Of a DNA stretch of 64,000 nt, positions 35,011-48,400 are shown piece after piece. The position numbers were made by a program, and so were the translations under genes. Every line of letters begins with the position of its first letter. Position 1 is the first letter of the stretch. Source of the stretch: Prinia subflava (lineage: Eukaryota; Chordata; Aves; Passeriformes; Cisticolidae); contig NC_086248.1 of the NCBI RefSeq assembly GCF_021018805.1, positions 100,153,239 through 100,217,238 of the forward strand, written 5' to 3'. The notes under the pieces are model-generated. The model was not told where the DNA came from, ran no database searches, and saw only the letters and a list, made by a program, of their open reading frames with translations.

Positions 35011-35507
35011 ATAGTCTTCTTGGAACTACTCAAATATAATTTATTACCTTTTCAGGACTGGGACAATGTCCTGCACTCGTTTTCATTTTTAAATTCCTAC
35101 AAATAGCACTCCTGCATGCGATCATTTTTGCTGGTAATTGTTAAACTGCAGAAATAAAAATATTCTCCACTAGGCTCCCCTTGCCCATGTTGGCACAGAA
35201 ATAAGTTGGAGGAAATTTCTTATCCACACCCTTTTTTTCGCCCCATATGATGTTACTAGAGATGACAGGTCTATTTTCCTGTTTGATGCAGAAGACAACA
35301 ATGAGAATAACCAACCTTATCTAGGCCAATAATAAACAAATGAATAAGAAAGCAAATCTCACCATACCACAAATTCCTCTGCTAGATCGCAAAACAAGAC
35401 CAAATGAATTCAAGAAAGAGGAAAATGCATCAGGCACGAAGATTTTAGTTCTTTAGAGTAGAAAAGAAGTTGCTCCATCCCCTTGGGTTTTGGAAGAATA
35501 CTCTGTG

Positions 35508-35550
35508 ATATATATATGTACACATATCTATATCTATCTATATATCTCCA
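35508..35550 (+). repeat. TA/TATC microsatellite
   Basis: TA units, then TACACATA, then TATC/TATCTA units. Confidence 0.8.
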
Positions 35551-37535
35551 TGTTTGTGTTTCCTGCCTTTTAACACTGACAAAAATTGCCATGATTATGT
35601 CATCTTATTTCCTAAAGATGGACCATATTAACTATTATGCAGCGTGCATGAGATTCAAACATGGTCCTGCTCCTGTACTCAGTGGGTTCAATAGTATTCC
35701 TTGAATAGTCTGTTCTCATGGGATTGAACTTCCAATCATGCTGTTTAGCTTTGAAACTTGCAGTTTCAAGTAATTTTAATTCTTTGCTGAATTAGAATGT
35801 TTTAGTGGACAATATTCTCCACATCATCTTGTAAATGATTTTACATACCTGAGTGGTTCAGAGAGTTGGATACTGTGATGTCCTATTTGAAATTTCATGG
35901 AGTCATTTACATGTGCTAAATGAAGCAACACCCAGTACTCATCCAGATTTGGACAACTGTGCATGAATCTTTCAAAAGTGAACTAAAATATGATTGAAAG
36001 AACTGACTTCAAAATATCAACTTAAAGCTTGAGTAACATTTGCTTGTAATAGTTGTGAGGGAGAAAACTATAGTGTCAACACAGCAGAGGGTTAGGGTTA
36101 TGATCTATTGCTACTGAGGATAGGAAAGAATAGACACAGAAATAGAAATTCCCTGTTCCTTCCCTATGTTATGTATCTGTAAATTTCCATGTTAGATCCT
36201 TGAAAAGTCCCCTAGTATTTGTAATTTCTTCTTTTTCTCCCTGGTAATTTGCACTGATGTGAAGAGTGAGAGAAATCTCCAGAGCAAGTTCCTTTACTTA
36301 CAGTTCCCTTTGGAGAAAGAAATTCCCCTTTTTGCTGGTATGTAAAGTATCTCAAGATTTGTCCCTCATTTATTAAATTCATTAGAGATCATCACGGCTA
36401 TTGAATTTCTTTTCAGCAGGATACTCTCCTGTCAGTAATTCCCTGTCCACTGTTCTTCAAAGAAACAGTTTTCTTTGATCCATATTATAACTGAATCTCC
36501 ACAACTTGAAGATAAACCTGTTGTATCTCACTGCTCCACTGATGATGACCATATTTCCAGTCAAGACCATTCTCTCTGAATATACTTTTCAAGGATGTGA
36601 GCCTTTTCTCACACCTTTTGCATTACCTTCCTGCTCCATAGCACTTTTCTGTAATAATCTGAATATAGATTTTAAAACAATTAATTGATGTTTCTATTCC
36701 AGATACTTCAGCAGAAAAATACATCTAGAAAATATAAAGTATCTAAATAATGCAAGAATTGGGGTAAAAAAAAAATAAGAACAGTTGGATAAAAATAAAC
36801 CTCATTATTATCTAACCAAATTCACAGCTGCAATGTCACCCCCATCAAATTCAAGAATCAACATCACTAGAGAAATATGAAAAACCTATCCAATAGGAGG
36901 CCATCAAAAGATCCAGGAAATATGGAAGGAGTATTGAAGAGATGTGCAAAATGTAGAACAAGAGAAAGAAAAGTAGCCAGAAAACCACTAAACAGAAGTC
37001 CATAGTATATTAGAAAATTGAAGCTAGGAATGTTTTACTTTCCAGACTCTGATTCTAACAAAGGATCCAAGCAACTGCAGAATACACAACAGCAAAATCT
37101 GGTGATTCACAATTATTTCTTTCCCTATATTCTTATGAAATAGATGTTTAAATTGAAAGTAAAGCTTTTTCCATCATATTTCAGAAAAGTTTCAGGACTG
37201 AAATGGAATACATTTCAAATGGAAAGATCAAAGTTACTGTTTCATCCCAGAACACACAAAGTTAAAGAAATTAATTTTTTTTTTCTAGAAGTGTTTTGAT
37301 CCTGATTTCTTATACATAGGGAGGTTGAATTTTTGCCAAGTTGCATGAAAAACTATGCAGTTTCATTGATTCATAACTGTCCAATTATACATAATCTTTG
37401 CTTACTGCTCCTGAACAAGGACAATTTTCATGTCATTATTTTCCTTCTGGTTTTCAGCAAGCCAAGCATCGCTTGTTTCAACAGAACATCATTATGGGTT
37501 GCTTCTCTCCAAATACATTTTCCAGTGGATCACGT

Positions 37536-37622
37536 TAAAAGAAAGAAAGAAAAAATCCCCAAAAAAGATAACACAAAACCAAACCAAAAGCAAACAAACC
37601 CTTTAAAAATGACAACAAAACC
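37536..37622 (+). repeat. A/C-rich low-complexity tract
   Basis: GAAA units followed by A runs with CCCC, CC and CCC interruptions. Confidence 0.75.
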
Positions 37623-40600
37623 ACTGCCACAGCAGTACAGCTGGGATACAAGCTTTTCTGCCTCTCTGAGAATTCATCCAGCCTGCATGGGGAATATTGA
37701 CTGCTGGGCAGATTACCATAGCTATAAAAGAGAGCATTGGGAAATGAAATGAGAAGGACAAAGACCTGGGAGTGGGGTGTGTGTGTACACTTGTTTGCCT
37801 GCATGTGTAAGCGAGAACAAAGAAAAAGCTCTGCGTTTGGGTTTATGCATCCTTTGCAACATTTCAGAGGTTAGCAACAGTCCCCAAGAAAGCTTCTTCT
37901 CATATCCTTTACTGATTAAGGCAATAAATATTGAAGTAATCTCATATCCAAGAGTAATTTTCTAAATTAAAAAAAAGCAGACATTTTTAGAAGGATTTCA
38001 GCTAAACAATCATGGACTACTTAGGATGGGCCAGGTCTCCTTTACTAAACACATGCTTTGTTGAAGCTCTCTGACCTATCTATAGTACACTTTAAGCATC
38101 CAGACCCACTATCACATAATTAACTCAATGAAATTATGCTTTCAGAACAGTCCACTAGGTATGAGATTTTTTTACTTTTTTTTTTTTTTCTAATCTTTAG
38201 AGTGACTTACACTTAACAATTTGTAATAAAACTGTTGATAGGACCTATAATTGCATCCATATGTTTCTTCTCTCCACCCTCTCCTTTCTAAGGTTTTGTA
38301 AGCTTTGATTTCAGGAACCTCTCATTCATTTAGAGCAACATGAAGCTGTAAGCCACACAACTATTGCATATACTGATGCAATTACATAATCCTCCATGGA
38401 GAATGACATGTATATTCTGGATGACATCTACAACTCTGAAAATGTAGTAGGGTAAAATGAAGATGGAACAGATAAGAATCCTCTGGTCTCAGTTCAGACA
38501 ATAGGAAAGCATTCTGCTTTTCACTTGGAAAGGAAAAACCAACCCAAGTTGCCTCACAAATTTAGAAATCATAGCAAACCTGTTTGGGGATTATAGCCTT
38601 AAATTTATATTTGAATATGTAGCCCCTCCACAAGTCTGGGGCTTACAAATTGCGCTAAGAAACTTTCTAAGAAATGCATGTGGTGTTTTATTATCATGGA
38701 ACAATCTGACTATAAATGGCTGTAGATTATTAAGGAGTTGGAGTGCAACGATAGATGTGGTCACAATCACAGATTAACTGTTGGTTTTTTTGTTCTGCAA
38801 GGCTCCTGTTACTGAATTAATCAGTGTTATTCCATTAGCAAAGCAGTGCTCTCCTGTGCTGTTGTAGCAATGTATTTGCACAAGTGAGGCCATTCTGTGA
38901 ACCAGCCAAAATCATTGTAGATAAAAAGACACCTGCAGTCTTGTTTTCCAGACTCTCAGAAATTAATCAAGGTTACTGGGGAAACAACAGGATCAAAATA
39001 AGAACAAAGAGAAACTGAGAAACTGTCTACCAAGTATGTAAACCCCAGATACAGGAGGTGCAGCATGAGAATGGACATTTGACCAATTAGATGTCCTGAA
39101 GGAGATGTGCCTGCCTCTTGGACAAGTGGCTTGGACAGCCGAGAGAAGTGTGCCCACATGGGCTGTAGATCTTAGAATCTATAACTGGGATTGCACTGTA
39201 AACCATAAATGGCTTCTGGTGAAATCATATTTCTTCTATTCTTCAGTTGTCCAATTCCCCCTGCATGCTGTCTTATGAAACACAAAGGGTTGTGAATAAG
39301 CTCTGAAGGATCACACAGGGAACAGCGTAACACTCCGGTTCTGCTTTCCATCGTCACCACAAGATAGCAGACTGCATGCAAGAGACCTGATAGAACCATG
39401 TCAGCCCTAAAGAGGGAGGGACGAGAAACTCGGCAGCACTACTCAGCTGTGTTCTGGTGGAAGAGATACTGGTGGACATGCCCATTTGATGCTTTTCAGT
39501 ACTTTGCACAACTTTTGGTCAGAGGAGATTCAGACTAGAGTCACCATCTCAAGCCTAGTAGGTCCAATCTATCCCTTAAGAACATGTGTGTTCAAAAGTT
39601 ATGTTCCTGATTCATTCCATTGGGCTACTTTCACCAAAGTTTTCTTGAGATATTTCTGAAAAATTAGGAGCTTTCATTCTCAAGTAAGATGGGCTTGCCA
39701 TAGGCTCCTTCTGCCTTTCTTGTGTCCATTCTCATTCTATTTCTCATACAGAGACAATGACACCAGTGCTGATGATAACGACACTGGCAAACATGAATTA
39801 AGCTAGAAGGTGCTAGAATTAGTACCAGCATCTTGGATATTCCTCCCCAAAGGAAGGAGAGAAAAAGATTTCCCTCCCCTCAATTAGCTTTCTCTTTTCT
39901 ACTGTAAGTAAATGCAGAATATATATAATAAAAGCAAAAGTGAAAGTGAGGTTCACCTGCAATTCAATTAGTGATGCTGAAGGCTAAAATGATATAAACA
40001 AATGGTCAAATAAACAATAGCTCTCTTAATAGGTCACATACTATTTCTAATGGCACTTTTCAAAGCAGTCCTGTTAATTTTTGTGGTATTTGGAAATCTT
40101 CAAATAATTGCTAACCAGTCAAAAATGTTATGCATTCCAAGGAAGTTTTGAATTAAAGAATCAATGAGTTTGTACTATAAAATATTTAACCAAGTGCCGA
40201 CTATGAACAATAAATATCAAACAAACCAACAATAAATATTAAACCTTGGTGCTGAGGGACTTGTAGTGCATATAGACAAGGAGGAAGACTAAACAGTTAA
40301 TAATTTCTTATATCTGTGCTTGCTTTAAAAGGTAATATGAAAGCATATCTCTTGGGTTCCATTCCCTCCAAGTCAGACACACAAACACACAAATTTTAAT
40401 GAGCCACTTCAGAGAGCTGATACTGAATAACTCTGAAAAACCTGACAGACAATAGATACAAGGGCAAGAGCTTAAAAAGCCAAAACAATGGGTCAAGTCT
40501 AATCTGTACCTGTGTGAATTAGGGTTTCAAGATTGAGTGTGATTTTATTTAGAGCAACAATGGAAGCTATCACTGGTGTTGAAAGGAAGATATCCAGGAG

Positions 40601-42303
40601 AATACTTTTATCTGCCTGCGGTACCATATAACCGGAGCAGGAGGGCACAGTTTGACTCAGTCTGAGAGGTGAAATGCAAAGCATCCTTTTATCAGCCAAA
40701 CAATCTGTAATAACCTTGGGAGGAATTCCTTGGGAAAAGATGAGGGCTGCTATAGCCACCTCCTTTTACACTTTCTCCGCAGACTGGTGCAGGTGTTATT
40801 AAGTCCTGACTGGACTGTGTAAGTTCCCCCTAATCAGGCCAACTCTGAGTATCCTGACCACCTGTTGGAAAGACTATCATGAAATATCTCTAAGAAGGAG
40901 TACCCACCTTTGAAGCACCATTTCCCTCTGCAGCCATGTGGAATTTAGGCCTATTCTCTATTGCTGCAAAGAGAACTGAACTTGCTGGCTCTTTTTCAAA
41001 GCTAGGAGAAATAGTTGTTGCTGTTTCTCTAAACCTTTTTTTCCTGGTGAAATGAAAACGGTATTTTATGATTTTAGATTTTGTTGTACTTTAAAGGTTT
41101 CAAAACTTTGTTTTACAAGGAAGCTTTTAAAAAGCTGTGATTTAAAAAATACTGCACTATTTTAGCTGATGTGATTTAAACACATCTACACAAACCAATG
41201 AATTGTTTCAGCTGGGAGGAACTCTAAGCCCTCTCTTCACCTGAGAGGCTTTCCAGAGTGTAAGCACTAGGTGTATATTCTGGAGTTCACATGGCCAGCT
41301 GGAGTCCAGAGCAGGTTGGACCTTTGATGGTTCGGATTTCTTTGTGAAAGTTTGTTCCTTTATTGTCTTTGATGATATAACCAACCACACTAATTTTGGA
41401 TGTAATTGTAGGTAAGCATGGTGTTTGACCATCTGTTGCAGCATCTATAAAAAGATTTGTACTTTTACAATACATTTAAATTCTGATAAATAAAGTTGAA
41501 CAACTAAGAACATGCCTGGAAAGGATTTTTTTTGAGTTCAAAACTTTACTCATATAAACACATTCATTATTTTGAAAGTTGCTTGTATGTAACAGGCTGC
41601 ACATTTTGTGATTGTTGCACAGTATGTGTGATACTCCAGTGTATGTGATATTGTTCTCCTCCTCTCCCCCTGCTTTATATGCTCACATTTAATTTTGTGA
41701 CCTTTTCTCTTTTGGGTTAGATATAGCCTGCTCATGTTGTTGAATACATCACAGTGCAAAACAATGGTGACCAAAATTTCAGAATAAAGAGCTGCATAAC
41801 TAGGTTGTGTTGTACAACGGAAACAAACAAACCCCAAACCTATCCTTACTGCCTTTGATTTTACTTCATAAGTAAATCTAGAAAATTACTAAGGGAGAGA
41901 AAAGATCAAAGTAAGGCGTTAATCGTATTGTTCTATTGCATGGAAAAATAGTCCTAGTCAAAATATACTGTGGATAAATCTTCTCACAATTAAGCACTAG
42001 AACTCTATAGGAAACAGAATTATCAAGACTAATATCACTAAACCCTTAGAAACCATGAGTATTTTTGTCATTGAATGTCATCATTTCACATTAACCATGA
42101 TGAAGTTTCCTTTCATTCATGAAGGATAAGAGAAAGAAATTGTTTTAAATCCTTTAACAATGGTTTAAAAACTACATTAAACTTGCATGAAATGTTATTT
42201 TACAGTACTTGAACTGATTCCCTTCACACAGAGATCCATGCTAGTCATCACTGACTACTTTTATAATTTATATATTTATATATATATTAGCTAATTATTC
42301 AAT

Positions 42304-42358
42304 TTTGTTTGTTTGCTTGTGGTTTTTTTTGTTTTCATGTTTTTTGGGGTTTTTTTTA
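42304..42358 (+). repeat. T/G-rich low-complexity tract
   Basis: TTTG units, then T runs broken by GG and GGGG. It follows a TA-rich stretch at 42268-42290. Confidence 0.8.
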
Positions 42359-44702
42359 GTAAGTATTTCTTAATTGTAACATACAAAGCTGAAAGAACAA
42401 ATGCTTAAATATCCTTATACGTGACCTTGTAGTGTCCCTTTTCTGCTTCTCATCAGAAACATCTTTCAGTAGAAACTTGGAAGAAGACGCTAACAGAACA
42501 TTTGAAACTTATAAAAGCTCATGAAAGTAGCAAATAACACGGCAGCTACAAGTAAAGGAGCACAGCAAAACCTGGGACACCCCAGAGGACATCAGAGGGC
42601 CCTCAGGACAGGGAAAGTGAGAGAGTTAAAACTGATTAACGCAGACAGCACAGAAGGGATCTAAAACTGTGTCTACTCAGACACTTTAACCTGCTCTTGA
42701 ATTCTAAAATATTCCTTGACATACCTTCAGTTTGCTCACGGAAGTATCTTGTGTAACTAAGGCCTGGGTTCCAGAGCCTGTGCTTTTGTTTCCTAGGGAT
42801 ACTGAGTAAATGCCTAAGACCAGAGGCTTAGTGCTCCCCACAGAGCTCTTTATAAATGACAGTGATTCAAGTTCTGAGCACAAGTATCTACTAATCACAA
42901 TGTATCAGCATGAAACTCTATTCCAGAAATCAAACTCATGTTAAAAAAAATCAAAACAAAACACAACCTCACCCCCCACCAACCACTAATTACCCATTCT
43001 CTTAGCAACTCTGAATCACCTGTAACGAATTTTTAAGACTTCCACACCATAACAATGATCTTAATTCTTTATTTTGATGGTGTTTTCTCATTATGTACCT
43101 CTTCAGACTTAAAAACATGAAGACTTTGCTTTGTCTAAAACAAAAAAAGTCTTACACTGGTTGCTCTCAGTAACATGCCAACCATTTCCCTAAACCTGGC
43201 ACATAAATTTTCAAAGAGGTATTAGAGGAACTGGGAGCCACCCTCACAGTCCTCTCAATCTTAGGGACATTATTCTCTCTGACTGGACACAGCAGGTGAC
43301 CGTCAAAAATGCCATATAAAAACAAAGCATGTATCAAGGCTCAGGAAAACTAGTGCATTTTTGTAGGTATAGTATAAATGTAAAATAATCATCAGACTCC
43401 CTTCACTGCTTGAAGGGACTAAAAAGCCAATGGTGTGTAATTATAATGGAGTTGTTATATTCAGCAGCACTTAATTGTGTGGTCTTAATGCTGCCTGATG
43501 CATGTGGTACAGTGCTTCTGATCCAGGGAGCTCTCTGCTCTGCAGATGACTAAAAGTAAGACCAAATTGAAAGGACATATTGAAAATTTAGTAAGCGTAT
43601 AAACAGAAATCAAGTTTGGGAGGTAGACGGCATATAGAAAGCCAAATCACTGAAAGGTGAGGTTTGGCAACTTCAGTCTTTGGTGAATGTCTCAGTAATA
43701 CAAAAAAAATATTAGAAGAAAAATTATTTGGGATCTGGATAATTAGGATTAGAAGATAATCTCAAGAGTATTAACAAGGAAGATTTTAATTGCATGACAT
43801 CACAATATTTTAAAAGACCCAGAACAACTCATTCCAAAAAGCATCAAAAATGCATTTCAGAGCTAAGTTGTCACATCTAATGACACCATATTTTCTGTGA
43901 GGTTGCTAGTACTTATTTAAGTTGCCTTCGATCTGCATGCTCCCAAGAAGTAACCCTGGTTGCCCTTGGAACTTTGAGAGTTTGACAATGAGTGCTTGAA
44001 AAAAAAAGGGCAAGGTAAGTCAGCTAAGTTAAAAAACAAGAAAAATGTTTTCTTGTATTGTTTGTCACTCAGCGGGAACACAGAAATTGATGGTTAGTTG
44101 TATTATAAGTCATTGAAACTTGATTTTGACTGTTAAGCTTCCAAAAGGATCTTCATAGGAATCTAGGGGACCCTGGAACTCAGAAAGAAGTAACAATAAT
44201 TGGCAGTAATTTGGAAAATGGCACATTTTCTCTACTGTTTGATTTATGCCATTGTACTAATCAGTACCCTTCTGTGCAACTGGGAGACAGACAGCCAAAG
44301 AAATTGGTTCATTTGGAAATAGATTTGTTATAATTTAAAAAAAGTCATTGGGCAATTGAGTTGCTCTTTTTACATGTAAACATCTCTGCAGATTAATTTC
44401 TGTTTCTACTTAATGAAGCAGATTATTAAACTTGCTTATCAATTTTTTAAAGATGACACTTGTCATCTTTGATAATCTTAGAGGTGTTTCTCTTTCAAGC
44501 TATAATCTGTATGTCATTGATAAACCAATTACAGCTTTCAGAAGTCAAATGATCATGAAAAATGGATAAAAAGTGGTAATAATTTAAAAATTCATACTTT
44601 CTTATAGCATTAGAGATCAGGAAAAACCTATATATATTTCAAAATAAAAATGCTAATCATATGTGTCACCTTACAGCCATAATCTTTCTATATAGTTTTA
44701 AA

Positions 44703-44932
44703 TTAGATGCTAGGAAAAAAAATTCTTTACTGCGAGGGTGCTGAGGCACTGGCACAGGTTGCCCAGGGAAGCTGTGGATGCCCCATGCCTAGAAGTGTTC
44801 AAGGCTGGGCTGGATGGGGTTCTGAGCAACCTGGTCTAGTGAAAGTTGCCCCTGTCCATGGAACAGTTCTCAGAGGTGAATAAGATGATCATCAAGATCA
44901 CTTCCAACCCAAACCATTTTATGATTCTATGA
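44703..44932 (+). mobile_element. CR1 LINE fragment (3' end)
   Basis: Starts AGATGCTAGGAAAAAAAATT and runs through GAGGCACTGGCACAGGTTGC, GAAGTGTTCAAGGCTGGGCT, CTGGTCTAGTGAAAGTTGCC and CACTTCCAACCCAAACCATT. It ends TATGATTCTATGA, the CR1 terminal octamer repeat. Relatively well preserved. Confidence 0.92.
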
Positions 44933-46659
44933 CAAAGGAACACCCACAGTGGCACCAAGGCACTGAAGATTGTAAAAATAAAACACAAACCAAATTAGTT
45001 CACCAAAGAAGTTTTTTTCATGGACAATGAGTGCAACAGAGATTTGTAATCAGCCTTAGTAATATTTGCTGGCAGAAGGTCTATCCCTATGCAGGTGCAA
45101 ATCATCTGTGCAAAAGGATCAAAAAGAACTTGTGTTTAAAGCTGGATGAGGGACAAAGAATACAGTGATTATTGGCAAGGGTTTCCTTCAAAAAGCTAAT
45201 CACTGAAAAGTGGCTGTCTAGGCAGGGTTGATCACAGCATTTAAGGAGAGTGCAGAAGAGATTCAGCTAGAGAAAAGAAAGCATGTATTAAACAAGTAAG
45301 GATGGTATTAAGGACTAGAACAGCAAATTCATTACCTTCTGAACTAGATGCTCATACTTTAATTTCCCCATCTCTGCCTTATTTTTTCTCTTTTCCGAGT
45401 GGTTTCCACATTCAACTATAACAACAATCATCTTCCAGAAGTGCTGTAGACACTTGGGTATTTTTTTAAATGTAAACTGGCCAGAATGCTCTGGAACTGG
45501 CATTATTTCAAACATATCAATATCAATTTCAAACATGTCAGTATCTCTAGACATTGGATGTGTTTGCATCAATTGATGCATAGGACCAAGAGGCATGGAT
45601 TTGGAGCTTAATTGGCACATAATTCCTAGGAAAGGGATGCTGTTCCTCCTTTCATATGGGCTGCACTCTTTACCCTGGGTACCACTTACAGGGAAGTAAA
45701 TCCTCTTGGTTTATTACTAGGGAACACTAGGCAGGACTAGATTTTTTCCTAGTAGAAGTGTTTGGTAGAGAAATAACTAAAGACAACTGACTTTGGTCAG
45801 TTTGGTCTAATGTAAAGTGACTGTGAAAACTGGTCTTGATCAGGTTTCTACGATATTTTTCTTTCTACAAAAGGATCTAAGCTGCTGCTATAATTTTCAA
45901 ACTCAATCCATGGACTTCTCTGAACCCTTCCAAGATGCTTGAAGTATGAATAAATTTAAGGTAATTCTAATTCTGAATGTTTTCAATGCCAACATAATGT
46001 TCTCTCCACTGAGGTAAGCAGCAATCTTGGACAAGGTTAAAAACACATTTAAAAGTAATGGATGCTTTAATCACTTAATGTGACATAGCTTTGCCATGGC
46101 TTAAGACCTTTTAAATCCTGAGATCATCACATTTTACTTAAGCATTAAGAGTAGATGTCAATCTAGTATATTACATGAAAAACATCTTCTCTGCCACATA
46201 ACAAAGAGGTGTTATTTGAAGATAAATAGCTAATAGGAGGCTGTAGTTTCCATGTGAAAATTGGTGAAGAAAAATATAAAACTCTCTCTTCCCTTGTCTT
46301 ATAAAAGGTTTTCCACTAAGGTATCTTCAACCAGAAATCTCCATGTTAGAGACATACTGATTTCTGATAATGAAGGCACAATGTAAGGCTGCTTTTGCAG
46401 AAAGACTACCTTGCATTTGATAAAACATATAGGAGCATATGGCAAACTGACATATGGTAAAGGATGACTGTGTACATTAAAGCTGCAGTTTTCACTCACA
46501 TTATCTGCCCATGGTAGAAAAGAAAAAAAAAGCCTCCTTCTCCCTTGCATCTTAGATATTTCTAGAAAATCTCCTTCCAGTAACTCTAACATTCTTTTTT
46601 CTCTAATCTGTTAGGGTTTTTTTTTTTCTCAATTGTAAAGATCAAAGTTTGCTTCTGTA

Positions 46660-46869
46660 AAAACAAAACAAAGCAACTAAAAAACCCACTAAAAAACCCC
46701 AAAAAACAAAAATCAAAAAACAAAAAACCCCAAAAAACCCCCAAAAACCAAAACCAGAAAAAAAACCCACCCCCCTCAAAAAAAACCAAAACCAAAACAA
46801 AAAAAACCCACAAAACAAACAAACAAAACCCACCAAAACCAACCAAATTTGGAAAAAAAAAAAAAAAAA
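46660..46869 (+). repeat. Long A/C-rich tract with CCCC-AAAA units
   Basis: About 210 bases almost free of G and T. A runs alternate with C runs of two to six. It gives long frames on the minus strand that are Phe/Gly/Leu/Trp-rich and are not genes. Confidence 0.92.
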
Positions 46870-48329
46870 GCAACAGTTTGGCAGATTAAGCCACTTGGGA
46901 TTTAGCTAAGGGTATCCAACATCAGATATGGAATTTAGACTTTACTGAAGCATATGACAGTGAGAATAAGTGGGAAAATATGAGGGGAGAGAGAACCATG
47001 ACTAGACAGTCCTAGGCAAGCTCACTGAAACTGGCAGACTTGGTTGGATATAACTGGAGACAAGAATTTGGCTCAAAGTATCTTTGATATTTATTTTAAA
47101 ATAAAGAACATCTGTGAAAACTGAGAGAAGGAAAACATTTTCGACATTTTATATTTAAACATTTTGAGTAATAAAGTCCCACTCTAAGAACACAAGAAAT
47201 GTCAAATGTGCCCTATAAATACACATATCTCAAAAGCAAGAACTGATGCAACTATAGCTATTATTTCCCTATTTTCTCTTCAATGTACATTATCTGTATC
47301 ACTGTAAAACAGCAGAGAACTGAAATTTCCAATTTCCTCAAAAAGGCAGTTGAAAAGTTTGAGGTGCATTTACTCTTAAAAGCTTCAGACTGCAATCTAA
47401 TCTCAAAATTGCACCATATATAATTATTTTTGTATGGGATTAAATGCTTTATTTCCTCATTATGCATGCTATTCATAACCAGCATTTCATCTCTTCACTG
47501 TGGACTACAAAGGAAAATAAACTGTCTATATTAATGACAATTATTCACAACCATCCCACATGGATCATGGTATGCAGAGGACTGCATACAACCAACCCTC
47601 ATACTTTGTTTTTTTGGCATAGCTGCAGTTAATATCCAGTCAACCATTGTTATGGTACACAGAGTGTTTCTAACATTCTTCAGATCCAAGGGTTTTTATT
47701 TTGCTGCAACTAAATGGGACTCTAGCACTGGCTATGGTTTACCTCATTGTCTCCAACTGACATAAAATTGTCCATGAATCTTAAATGACTTGAGGTCTCT
47801 TTTTAAATGCAGCCTTTATCACTTATTTAGACAGCATGAGATATTTTAATTTCTGCCTACACTAAAGCTCACTGGCCATTGTGCTTGGGATATTATTATC
47901 CCAGCACTGAGCAATCATGACACTCTCAGTTTTCCACTGTGACTGCACATCCAGCAATGACACTTAACTACACACTGCGTACAGGTTTTAACATGAAGCC
48001 ACTCAAGTATTCCATCTTTCAGTAGGAGCAGAAAATAATTATTGTACTCTCTCATCTTGTCAGCACACACATTTTGTTTAGAGGATGGTTTTATTAGTAA
48101 GAGAGGAAATGCTGTCCAGTGTTTATTCACTCAGCTGCACCTGAAAGTGGAGTGATTAGGAGAGAGACCTCTTTCAGATCCCTCTTATAGCTGATCTGCG
48201 CTGAGATCCTGAGCCACGTTTTTCCACATCCCCAACGAGTGCCCTATACACCAATCTGTGAAGTGCTTTGTAGTGGAACTGCTGAAGCTCTTTCACTACA
48301 TGCCAGTCATTCAATATTCAGAAGAGAAG

Positions 48330-48400
48330 GGACAAAGGACTTGAATTTGGATCTCCTGTATGAATGAATGCCTTAATTACCAAACTATAGTAATTCCTCT
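48330..48400 (+). repeat. Possible old SINE (MIR/AmnSINE core-like)
   Basis: GACTTGAATTTGGATCTCCT followed by GAATGCCTTAATTACCAAAC has the order of the tRNA-derived SINE core (...GATTTGAACC...ATCTCC...TGCCTTAACCACTA...). It is diverged. Confidence 0.35.

Larger units (their letters stand above)
35011..44702. other. Intronic sequence with scattered low-complexity tracts
   Basis: Holds a (TA)(TATC) tract at 35508-35550, A/C tract 37536-37622, T run near 38171-38190, AT tract 42268-42290 and T/G tract 42304-42358. The moderately GC-richer segment 38940-39420 could be an old repeat but matches nothing I can name. No exon recognised. Confidence 0.5.

Noticed and set aside
40499..40759. 86-codon minus-strand frame
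   Set aside because: Protein-like composition, but no recognised domain and no matching splice context established.
45315..45620. 101-codon minus-strand frame
   Set aside because: On the NRXN1 strand, but with no LNS or EGF features; likely chance.
46586..46873. 95-codon minus-strand Phe/Gly/Trp/Leu-rich frame
   Set aside because: Translation of a low-complexity T/G tract.
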